A stretch of DNA of 14,121 nucleotides, from positions 1 to 14,121 of the forward strand of contig JAILSA010000299.1 of NCBI GenBank assembly GCA_024697885.1, given 5' to 3'. This document shows, piece after piece, positions 8,173-14,121 of this stretch. The position numbers and the translations under genes were made by a program. The notes under the pieces were generated by a model. It did not search any database, was not told where the DNA came from, and saw only the letters and a list, made by a program, of their open reading frames with translations. Numbering within the stretch: the stretch's first letter is position 1; the number at the start of each line of letters is the position of its first letter. The stretch comes from Eubacterium sp. (lineage in GTDB: Bacteria > Bacillota > Clostridia > Lachnospirales > Lachnospiraceae).

Positions 8173-9681
8173 ATGGGAAAAGCAACAGGATTCTTAGAAT
8201 ATGAGCGCAAGGATGGACCGGTAGTTCCTGTCAGTGAGCGCTTGAAAAATTTTGATGAGTTTCACAAACAATTGAGTCAGGAGGACCAGAGCCTCCAGGG
8301 AGCCAGATGTATGGCCTGTGGTGTACCATTTTGCCAGTCTGGATCCATGATTGCGGGAATGGCCTCAGGCTGTCCCCTTCACAACCTGGTGCCAGAGACC
8401 AATGACCTGGTCTTCCACGGCAACTGGGAGATGGCTTACCGCCGTCTGAGTGCCACCCACGGCCTGCCAGAGTTTACTTCCAGAGTCTGCCCTGCCCTGT
8501 GCGAGCACGCCTGCACCTGCGGCATGGACGGGGAGCCAGTGGCAACCAAGGCAAACGAAATGGCTATTATAGAGTACGCCTACGAGCACGGTCTGGTGGA
8601 GGAAAAAATTCCGGAAACCAGAACTGGCAAGAAGGTGGCCGTCATTGGATCGGGACCAGCCGGTCTCTCTGCGGCCCAGCTTTTAAACCGCCGCGGCCAC
8701 AGCGTCACCGTTTTTGAGAGAAGTGACCGGGTGGGAGGACTCCTTCGCTACGGAATTCCCAACATGAAATTGGACAAGAGGGTGATTGACCGCCGCATCG
8801 ATTTGATGAAAAAAGCGGGAATCGAATTTAAGTGCAATGTAGATGTGGGAAAAGACATTAAGGGGGAGAAACTCCTCAAGGATTTTGACCGGGTAGTATT
8901 GGCCTGTGGAGCTTCCAATCCCAGAGACTTAAATAACCCGGGACGAGATGCCAAGGGTATTTACTTTGCCGTGGACTTCTTAAGTGAGGTCAGCAAAAAG
9001 TTAATGGATTTGAATTACGATGCCAAGAAGCTTATGGCCGCCAAGGATTTTTCCTTTGGAAGCCTCAAGGGCAAAAATGTTATTGTAGTCGGTGGCGGTG
9101 ACACAGGAAATGACTGTGTGGGTACTTCAATCCGTCTGGGAGCCGGCTCTGTCATCCAGCTGGAGATGATGCCACAGCCGGCCAGGGAGCGCCTGGCTTC
9201 CAATCCATGGCCAGAGTGGCCAAAGGTCTTAAAGACAGACTATGGCCAGGAGGAGGCTATTGAGGTCTTCGGTCAGGATCCGCGAATTTATCAGACAACA
9301 ATTACAGAATTTATAAAAGACAAAAAAGGAAATCTTCATGGAGTTAAGACCGTCGACCTCAAACCAGAGAGGAATGCCAAGACTGGTCGCATGGCCATGG
9401 TGCCTGTAGAGGGAAGCCAGAAGGAAATGAAGGCGGACTTGGTTTTAATTGCTGCAGGATTTTTGGGTTCAGAGGGTTACACTCGAGACACATTTGGTGT
9501 AGAATGTAATGAAAGGACCAATGTGAAAACAAAGGAAGGTTCTTTCCAGACATCAAAGGATCGGATATTTGTGGCCGGAGACATGCATCGAGGACAGTCT
9601 CTGGTTGTCTGGGCTATTGCCGAGGGAAGGCAGGTTGCCAGAGAAGTGGACGAGTCACTCATGGGATATTCGAACCTATAA
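8173..9681 (+). CDS. gltD: Glutamate synthase (NADPH) small subunit
   Basis: The beta subunit of GOGAT takes electrons from NADPH via FAD and passes them through 4Fe-4S clusters to the GltB FMN. The 502 aa protein has the N-terminal cluster-binding region with Cys46, 49, 54, 67 and Cys106, 110, 114, 116 (CMACGVPFC, GCPLHN, CPALCEHACTC). The FAD dinucleotide fold follows at GSGPAG (159-164) with VGGLLRYGIPNMKLDK. A second, NADPH-binding fold has VVGGGDTGND (306-315). The C-terminal GDMHRGQSLVVWAIAEGR is the FAD-contacting motif. GGAGGT begins on the last base of the gltB stop, 7 nt from this ATG, so the two subunits are translated in series. Related NADPH-dependent oxidoreductases (PreT, AegA type) share the fold, but adjacency to gltB settles the identity. 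Confidence 0.97.
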   Translation: MGKATGFLEYERKDGPVVPVSERLKNFDEFHKQLSQEDQSLQGARCMACGVPFCQSGSMIAGMASGCPLHNLVPETNDLVFHGNWEMAYRRLSATHGLPEFTSRVCPALCEHACTCGMDGEPVATKANEMAIIEYAYEHGLVEEKIPETRTGKKVAVIGSGPAGLSAAQLLNRRGHSVTVFERSDRVGGLLRYGIPNMKLDKRVIDRRIDLMKKAGIEFKCNVDVGKDIKGEKLLKDFDRVVLACGASNPRDLNNPGRDAKGIYFAVDFLSEVSKKLMDLNYDAKKLMAAKDFSFGSLKGKNVIVVGGGDTGNDCVGTSIRLGAGSVIQLEMMPQPARERLASNPWPEWPKVLKTDYGQEEAIEVFGQDPRIYQTTITEFIKDKKGNLHGVKTVDLKPERNAKTGRMAMVPVEGSQKEMKADLVLIAAGFLGSEGYTRDTFGVECNERTNVKTKEGSFQTSKDRIFVAGDMHRGQSLVVWAIAEGRQVAREVDESLMGYSNL

Positions 9682-9704
9682 CAATTACGGAGGTGTAAGA
9701 AGGA

Positions 9705-10997
9705 ATGACGAAGTCAGAGATCATGCAGATTATTGAGGACGAGGGTGTTGAGTTTATCCGTCTTCAATTTACTGACATTTACGGGATTCTCAAAAATGTG
9801 GCTGTGACCCCTGGCCAGATGGAAAAGGTTTTTTTGAATAAATACTCCTTTGAGAGTTCGGCAGTTTTTGGTGGGGTTTATCCATATGAGGAGAGACTTT
9901 ACCTGTATCCAGATTTGGATACTTTTATGCTCTTGCCATGGAGACCCCAGCAGGGCAAGGTGGCAAAACTTTTTTGCGATATATATATGGAAGATGGACA
10001 GCCTTTTGAAATGAGTTCAAGAAGAATTCTCAAGAAGGTTTTGAAGGAGGCCAACAAGGAGGGCTACAGCGTAATTGCCAATCCTGAGTGCGAATTTTTC
10101 CTCTTCCACACAGACGAAAATGGTCTGCCTACCACCATGTCCCACGACAAGGCGGGATATATGGATGTGGGACCTGTGGATTTCGGGGAAAATGCCCGCC
10201 GTGACATTGTTCTTATGCTAGAGGAGATGGGCTTTAATATTGAGTCCTCCCACCATGAGCACGCCCCAGCCCAGCACGAAATCGATTTTCAGGCGGAGGA
10301 GGGCCTTCGCATGGCAGATGCCATTCAGACCTTCCGCTTTGCAGTCAGATCTATTGCCAAGAGATTTGGCCTCTACGCTACTTTTATGCCTAAGCCAAAG
10401 GAAGACGTGGCGGGATCCTCTATGCACACTCACCTGATTATTCGCAAGGAGGGCAAAAATATTTTCCGCGACAGCCAGGGAAATCCATCCCAGGAGGCCT
10501 ATCATTTTGTGGGAGGAATTCTCAAACACGCCAAGGCCCTGGTGGCCATCGGCAATCCTTGTGTCAATTCCTACAAGAGACTTTTGCTGGGATTTGAGGC
10601 CCCGAACCGCATTAACTGGGGAAGCAAGGGAGAGAAGTCCTTTGTAAAAATCAACAAGTGTTCGGGAGATGTGACAGTGGAGCTTCGCTTCCCTGACGGT
10701 TCCTGTAACCCATACCTTCTTTTTGCCTGCTGCCTAAAGGCCGGCATGGAGGGAGTCAATGAAAAAATCGATCCAGGCAAGGATATTTCAACTCTCGAGG
10801 GAGGCGCCGATTTGGGAGAAAAACTTCCAGGCAACCTGAAAGAGGCAGTGGATGCCCTCAAGGAAGACAGCCTTATGACTTCCTTTATGGGCCAGGAATT
10901 TACAGACATCTACGCCGAGTTGAAATACCGTGAATGGGATGAGTATATGAGAGCTGTTTCGGATTGGGAGGTCAACAGATATCTAACTCGAATCTAA
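9705..10997 (+). CDS. Divergent type I glutamine synthetase-like protein
   Basis: A 430 aa member of the GSI family, without the adenylylation region of the longer GSI-beta enzymes. Metal ligands align with E. coli GlnA: Glu128 and Glu130 (NPECEFF), Glu185 and Glu192 (HHEHAPAQHE), His241 (SSMHTH) and Glu326 (VELRFPD). Flap Glu298 (GFEAP) and Arg292 (VNSYKR) are also kept. Other active-site positions differ by eye alignment: Asp50 is Glu50, Asn264 is Ala236 (VAGSSMH instead of VNGSGMH), and the NRSxxIRIP segment is GEKSFVKIN, replacing Arg339 and Arg344 with Glu310 and Lys315. The frame is intact, so it is maintained. It may be a gamma-glutamyl ligase with another substrate, a weak glutamine synthetase, or a regulatory homologue. 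The start is fixed by GGAGGT 10 nt upstream. It lies 23 nt after gltD and 19 nt before the ANTAR gene. Simple annotation would call it glnA. Confidence 0.85.
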   Translation: MTKSEIMQIIEDEGVEFIRLQFTDIYGILKNVAVTPGQMEKVFLNKYSFESSAVFGGVYPYEERLYLYPDLDTFMLLPWRPQQGKVAKLFCDIYMEDGQPFEMSSRRILKKVLKEANKEGYSVIANPECEFFLFHTDENGLPTTMSHDKAGYMDVGPVDFGENARRDIVLMLEEMGFNIESSHHEHAPAQHEIDFQAEEGLRMADAIQTFRFAVRSIAKRFGLYATFMPKPKEDVAGSSMHTHLIIRKEGKNIFRDSQGNPSQEAYHFVGGILKHAKALVAIGNPCVNSYKRLLLGFEAPNRINWGSKGEKSFVKINKCSGDVTVELRFPDGSCNPYLLFACCLKAGMEGVNEKIDPGKDISTLEGGADLGEKLPGNLKEAVDALKEDSLMTSFMGQEFTDIYAELKYREWDEYMRAVSDWEVNRYLTRI

Positions 10998-11016
10998 GCT
11001 AGTCAGGAGGTGTCGG

Positions 11017-11562
11017 ATGGGATGCATCGTAATAACGATGCCCAGACAAGGAGATGCCAATAGATTAAAGGATATCATACGAAGGAGTGACATCTGGGAG
11101 GACGTGGTTGTCAGCAGCCACGGTTCTGAAACCCTGGAGATTGTGGAAAACCGGGATGTGGGTTTGGTGATTTGTACCAAGAAGATGGGAGACATGGGTT
11201 ACGAAGAGCTGGCCTCTTACCTCCCGCCCCATATTAATATTCTACTTCTGACACAAGATGCGACTTTGACCCCTTTTTCCAGCAACATAATGAAGCTTCT
11301 GATGCCTTTTAAGCCAGACGACTTAATCAGCAGTATCAGGACTCTTTTGCCGGAGGTCTACTACTCCAGACGCAAGAAGAAAAAGCCGAAGGAGCGGTCA
11401 CCGGAGGAAAAAAAGGTGATTGATTCTGCCAAGGAAATCCTCATGGAGAGAAATGAAATGACAGAGCCAGAGGCCTTCCGATATATACAAAAGACAAGTA
11501 TGGACACGGCCAGAAGCATGCTGGAGACAGCCCAAATGATACTTTTAATGAATGGTGGATAG
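11017..11562 (+). CDS. ANTAR-domain antiterminator with pseudo-receiver
   Basis: A 181 aa cytoplasmic RNA-binding regulator. Residues 1-112 look like a response-regulator receiver fold, but the third strand reads VGLVICTKKMGDM (48-60), with Cys53/Thr54 where the phosphorylated Asp should be. The KP pair (Lys99-Pro100) and a Thr (79) near the usual switch position remain. A basic linker (SRRKKKKPKER, 117-127) leads to the ANTAR domain (about 127-179), recognised by IDSAKEILMERNEMTEPEAF and YIQKTSMDTARSMLETAQMIL. ANTAR proteins of this type bind paired RNA hairpins and block terminator formation. The AGGAGGTG ribosome binding site is 4-6 nt from the ATG, 19 nt after the glutamine synthetase-like gene, so it is the distal gene of the glt operon. 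The hairpin at 1379-1394 is its likely target. How its activity is controlled is unknown, since phosphorylation in the usual way looks impossible. Confidence 0.9.
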   Translation: MGCIVITMPRQGDANRLKDIIRRSDIWEDVVVSSHGSETLEIVENRDVGLVICTKKMGDMGYEELASYLPPHINILLLTQDATLTPFSSNIMKLLMPFKPDDLISSIRTLLPEVYYSRRKKKKPKERSPEEKKVIDSAKEILMERNEMTEPEAFRYIQKTSMDTARSMLETAQMILLMNGG

Positions 11563-11590
11563 TACTGGGCGCCAAAAATAAAAGAAGTAC

Positions 11591-11645
11591 AAAATCTCAA
11601 TTGTAAAGTCAATTATTAAGAATTTGCATTTGGGATTTTTTCTTT
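11591..11645 (+). terminator. Probable terminator after the ANTAR gene
   Basis: AAAATCTCAA (11591-11600) pairs with TTGGGATTTT (11630-11639) over ten positions with one G-U pair, and a T-rich run follows (TTCTTT). The loop is 29 nt and A+T rich, so the structure is not strong. Its position 28 nt after the last operon gene and before a new promoter supports the call. Confidence 0.5.
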
Positions 11646-11676
11646 CTAAAAAAGAAATGGAAATATAAAATTTTTA

Positions 11677-11685
11677 TGCTATACT
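11677..11685 (+). promoter_or_regulatory. Extended -10 promoter for the PAS-like gene
   Basis: TGCTATACT is an extended -10 element (TGnTATAnT-like) in A+T-rich DNA. No good -35 is visible; ATGGAA at 11657-11662 has the right spacing but matches poorly. Transcription would start near 11692, leaving a leader of about 40 nt. Confidence 0.5.
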
Positions 11686-11732
11686 AGACTATAGTATTAT
11701 TGCGGTGAAAAAAATAGGAAGGAGGTAAATAG

Positions 11733-12185
11733 ATGAATCAAAAAGGAGAATTGTTAGAAAACCTGGCGCCGAGGGATCTTTTTCGTATTGCCATGGCGGC
11801 TTCGAAGGCTTTTCCGATGATTGTCATAGCCAATTTGACTAAGAACACTTATACCATGATTCGTGACGATGGTTTTTTGGCACATCCCTTGGTGTCAGCA
11901 GGAAGCTATGATGATATGATTGATTCTGGGGTAGAGGATATTCATCCCAACTACCAGGAACTTTTTATTAAGAGTTTTTCCAGACAAAATTTGATTCGCA
12001 GCTTCGAGACGGGCAAGACGGATGTTTATGCAGAGTTGTATCAAAAGGGTTACCAGGAAGAAGAATATCACTGGGTTTCCACTCATGTGATTCGCATCGA
12101 AAACGATGAGGGCGACTATGTTCATGTATGTCTAAATCGAGTTTTAGATGGAATCAACGAGAAAAGAGTTAATAGTAGAAATTGA
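11733..12185 (+). CDS. Stand-alone PAS-like sensor protein
   Basis: A 150 aa cytoplasmic protein with no signal peptide or membrane segment. The segment from about residue 27 (MIVIANLTKNTYTMI) through YDDMIDSGVEDIHPNYQELF to YHWVSTHVIRIENDEGDYVH and a final strand (VCLNRVLDG) resembles the PAS/PAC-like sensory domain at the N-terminus of many Lachnospiraceae GGDEF and histidine kinase proteins. No output domain follows; the protein stops after a short charged tail. It could be a truncated or single-domain sensor acting through a partner. The ATG is preceded by AAGGAGGT at 6 nt. It has its own promoter and terminator, so it is a single-gene unit. Assignment is from pattern resemblance only, and the ligand is unknown. 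Confidence 0.6.
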   Translation: MNQKGELLENLAPRDLFRIAMAASKAFPMIVIANLTKNTYTMIRDDGFLAHPLVSAGSYDDMIDSGVEDIHPNYQELFIKSFSRQNLIRSFETGKTDVYAELYQKGYQEEEYHWVSTHVIRIENDEGDYVHVCLNRVLDGINEKRVNSRN

Positions 12186-12199
12186 ATTAGAACTCTAAT

Positions 12200-12240
12200 A
12201 AAGGGCGAAAGGGGAGAGAATCCTTTTTTGCCCTATTTTT
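12200..12240 (+). terminator. Intrinsic terminator after the PAS-like gene
   Basis: AGGGC (12202-12206) pairs with GCCCT (12230-12234), and AAAGG pairs with CCTTT inside it. ATTTTT follows. A compact, G+C-closed hairpin with a U-tract, 16 nt after the stop codon. Confidence 0.85.
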
Positions 12241-12284
12241 CTGCCTAATTTTACACAAAAATACACAAAAAAACAAGGATTTGA

Positions 12285-12313
12285 TTGATTTTTATTGTGC
12301 ATTTTGTTATAAT
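12285..12313 (+). promoter_or_regulatory. Sigma-A-type promoter of the GH43 gene
   Basis: TTGATT (12285-12290), a 17-nt spacer and TATAAT (12308-12313), with TG one base before the -10. This is close to the consensus vegetative promoter. The upstream stretch (12250-12275) is rich in A runs with the near-repeat acacaaaaa, possibly an UP-like element. Transcription should start near 12320. Confidence 0.8.
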
Positions 12314-12319
12314 AGGAGA

Positions 12320-12405
12320 AGCGAGTGCGCAGGGAATCTATGTTATTTTTGGTGGGGGGAAGACGACCGGCACAAGAGATAATTAAAAGGAGGTATTGTG
12401 ATCTT
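12320..12405 (+). promoter_or_regulatory. 5' untranslated leader of the GH43 gene
   Basis: About 86 nt lie between the predicted start of transcription and the ATG. GTGC (12325-12328) could pair with GCAC (12370-12373), but only over four bases. I do not recognise a riboswitch class. The ribosome binding site AAGGAGGT (12387-12394) is 11 nt from the ATG, a somewhat long spacing. Confidence 0.4.
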
Positions 12406-14121
12406 ATGAGAAGAAATCGCAAGGCTTTGGCTTGTCTTTTGGCCCTGGCTGTCGCAGTCGGAACTTTGATTTCGCCGGAAGAAGCGGCAGCGGCTAAGAA
12501 GGTTAAGCTGAACAAAAAGAAGTTGACCTTGAGAGTGGGAAAAAAATACAAGCTCAAACTTAAGAACAACAAGAAAAAAGTAAAGTGGTCCAGCAGCAAG
12601 AAGAAGGTTGCCACTGTAACAAAGAAGGGCCTGGTTAAGGCCAAGAAAAAGGGAACCTGTAAAATCACAGCCAAGGTGGGCAAGAAAAAATATGTCTGCA
12701 AGGTAACGGTTAAGAAGAAAAAGACCACAAAAACTACTACAACTACAACAGCAACAGCAACACCAAAGGTAACCAGTGCACCAGCTGCAAATCCAACGGC
12801 AACACCGAATGTGCCATTGACTAATTTCACCTTGGATCACGCTGATGTGCCAAGCACTATTCAACTCTCCAGTACCAACGACTACAATACCTATTGGATG
12901 TACTCCACGGTAGAGCCATCCAATGCTACGGAGAAGATCAAATTCACCTTCTCTGATGACTCCGTAGCCAAGGTAATGAAGGATGGAAATGATTACGCCC
13001 TGATTGCCACAGGCGCAGGTGAGACCACTGTTACAGCGTCTATTGCAAATGGAAAGAAGGAGACCTTTACTCTTAAGGTAAACATGCCTACAGATTATCA
13101 GATTAAGGGCCATGACCCATCTGTTTATCGTGATCCTACAGACAACAGATACTATTCCTTCTCATCTCATGTGGTTTCAGGATACTCAGACAACCTGGTA
13201 TCTTGGACCAACACAGCCAATGGATATAATGACTCTACAAATTGGTTTAAAAACGGTTATACCAAGGAGTTTGCGGAGCCATACAATTTCACTGGTCCAG
13301 ACAAGACAGCAGATAATTTCTGGGCACCAGATATTATCTACAATCCAAAAGCCAAAAAGTATTATATGTATGTTTCTGTAGTAGATGGTTCTACCAGGTG
13401 CTGTATTGCCATGGCAAGTTCAGACTACCCAGATCATGACTACGAGTATCAGGGAATGATTTGCTGCTCCGGTATCAGTACAAGTGATAGTTCAGATATT
13501 TTGAAGACCAATGTGGCAGATGCTCTTGGTATGACAGAGGAAGAAGTAGTGGCAAGTAAGTATGCTAAGTTGGGCAAAAACAGCCCTGACTGTATTGACT
13601 CAACGGTACTTTATGACCACAATGGAAACCTTTGGATGGTATATGGATCCTTTACTACAGCAGGTGGTATCCGTCTCTTGAAGCTGGATCCAAACACAGG
13701 ACTTCGCGGTGAGAACTATGAGGATTCTGGAGAGGGAACAGCTACAACTCTGAGTGAGGCAGACCCATACTATGGTCTTCGCATTGAGAACAACAACGGT
13801 GAGGGACCTTACATTCAGGAGGTAAAGAGTTCTAAGTCCTCTACAGGATATTATTACTATCTCTGGACTTCCACAGGAAACCTTCAGTCCTATGGCGGTT
13901 ACAACATGAGAATGGTTCGTTCCGAAAACATTGAGGGACCATATGTGGATCCAAAGGGAAATGAGGCAACAGGAACAGCTGGCAAGGCTGAGCTGGGACT
14001 CCGTGTTATGGATAACTATAAGTTCTCCTTTATGGATTACGCCTTTACATCCTGTGGTGGTAACTCTGCTACAGACGATGGCAATGGAAAGACCTTTATC
14101 CACTTCCATCAGAAATTTGCC
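12406..14121 (+). CDS. Secreted GH43 endo-arabinanase-like protein with Ig-like domains, 3' end missing
   Basis: The frame is open to the window edge, giving 572 residues. A signal peptide (about 1-30; RRNRK, then a hydrophobic core ending SPEEAAAA) precedes a bacterial Ig-like (BIG_2-type) domain at about 30-105. That domain is extremely lysine-rich, with KWSSSKKKVATVTKKGLVKA as its core motif and Cys85 and Cys98 as a possible disulfide. A Thr/Pro linker (about 106-140) and a second Ig-like domain (about 141-228) follow. The catalytic domain begins at HDPSVYRD, with Asp237 as predicted general base, Asp309 (WAPD) as pKa modulator and Glu466 (GEGPYI) as general acid, the GH43 triad. DSTVLYDHNGNLWMVYGSF and GGYNMRMVRSENIEGPY fit endo-1,5-alpha-L-arabinanases, which cut pectin side-chain arabinan outside the cell. 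The usual GHNS motif reads GGNS. Other GH43 specificities remain possible. Confidence 0.88.
   Translation, partial: MRRNRKALACLLALAVAVGTLISPEEAAAAKKVKLNKKKLTLRVGKKYKLKLKNNKKKVKWSSSKKKVATVTKKGLVKAKKKGTCKITAKVGKKKYVCKVTVKKKKTTKTTTTTTATATPKVTSAPAANPTATPNVPLTNFTLDHADVPSTIQLSSTNDYNTYWMYSTVEPSNATEKIKFTFSDDSVAKVMKDGNDYALIATGAGETTVTASIANGKKETFTLKVNMPTDYQIKGHDPSVYRDPTDNRYYSFSSHVVSGYSDNLVSWTNTANGYNDSTNWFKNGYTKEFAEPYNFTGPDKTADNFWAPDIIYNPKAKKYYMYVSVVDGSTRCCIAMASSDYPDHDYEYQGMICCSGISTSDSSDILKTNVADALGMTEEEVVASKYAKLGKNSPDCIDSTVLYDHNGNLWMVYGSFTTAGGIRLLKLDPNTGLRGENYEDSGEGTATTLSEADPYYGLRIENNNGEGPYIQEVKSSKSSTGYYYYLWTSTGNLQSYGGYNMRMVRSENIEGPYVDPKGNEATGTAGKAELGLRVMDNYKFSFMDYAFTSCGGNSATDDGNGKTFIHFHQKFA
12722..12765 (+). 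repeat. ACA/ACT/GCA trinucleotide repeat encoding the Thr-rich linker
   Basis: A run of ACx and GCA codons codes for the poly-Thr/Ala linker between the two Ig-like domains. The repeat is in frame, so length changes by whole triplets would alter only linker length. Confidence 0.6.

Noticed and set aside
12320..12405. c-di-GMP riboswitch in the GH43 leader
   Set aside because: The leader contains GCGCAGGG, which is superficially similar, but the rest of the conserved class I core is missing.
12195..12830. Minus-strand hydrophobic open frame looking like a membrane protein
   Set aside because: Its Phe/Leu/Val-rich stretch is the complement of lysine and threonine codons of the secreted protein, and it runs across a terminator and promoter.

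Overview
The window looks like chromosomal DNA from an anaerobic Firmicute, most likely a Lachnospiraceae member (Butyrivibrio/Roseburia-like). The grounds are strong AGGAGG ribosome binding sites, moderate G+C, a type III glutamine synthetase, a clostridial ANTAR antiterminator, and a secreted GH43 enzyme with the lysine-rich Ig-like domain common on Lachnospiraceae surface proteins. The genus is inference. All genes lie on the + strand.

Positions 1-11562 form an ammonia-assimilation block: asnB (5' end missing), a leader RNA region, glnN (glutamine synthetase III), gltB and gltD (NADPH glutamate synthase), a divergent type I glutamine synthetase-like gene, and an ANTAR-domain regulator. From gltB to the ANTAR gene the spacers are only 11, 23 and 19 nt, and glnN to gltB is 51 nt with no visible terminator, so glnN-gltB-gltD-glnA-like-ANTAR is probably one transcript. 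Glutamine synthetase plus GOGAT turn ammonia and 2-oxoglutarate into glutamate, and AsnB uses glutamine to make asparagine.

The most interesting part is regulatory. The asnB-glnN gap holds a perfect 5-bp hairpin with the hexaloop AAAGGC, which fits the A-x-x-G-x-x loop bound by ANTAR antiterminators. The same bases can instead pair with a downstream strand to form a terminator-like stem followed by a U-rich tract. The ANTAR protein encoded at the distal end of the operon is the obvious candidate ligand, giving a self-regulating antitermination circuit. Its receiver-like half lacks the phosphorylatable Asp. The glutamine synthetase-like protein just before it keeps its metal ligands but has replaced several substrate and ammonium residues. 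Together these suggest an unconventional nitrogen-sensing pair (hypothesis).

Positions 11563-12240 contain a probable terminator, an extended -10 promoter, a stand-alone PAS-like protein of 150 aa and a strong intrinsic terminator. From 12285 a near-consensus promoter drives a secreted multidomain protein: signal peptide, lysine-rich bacterial Ig-like domain, Thr-rich linker, second Ig-like domain, and GH43 endo-arabinanase-like catalytic domain. It runs off the right edge and belongs to plant polysaccharide degradation.
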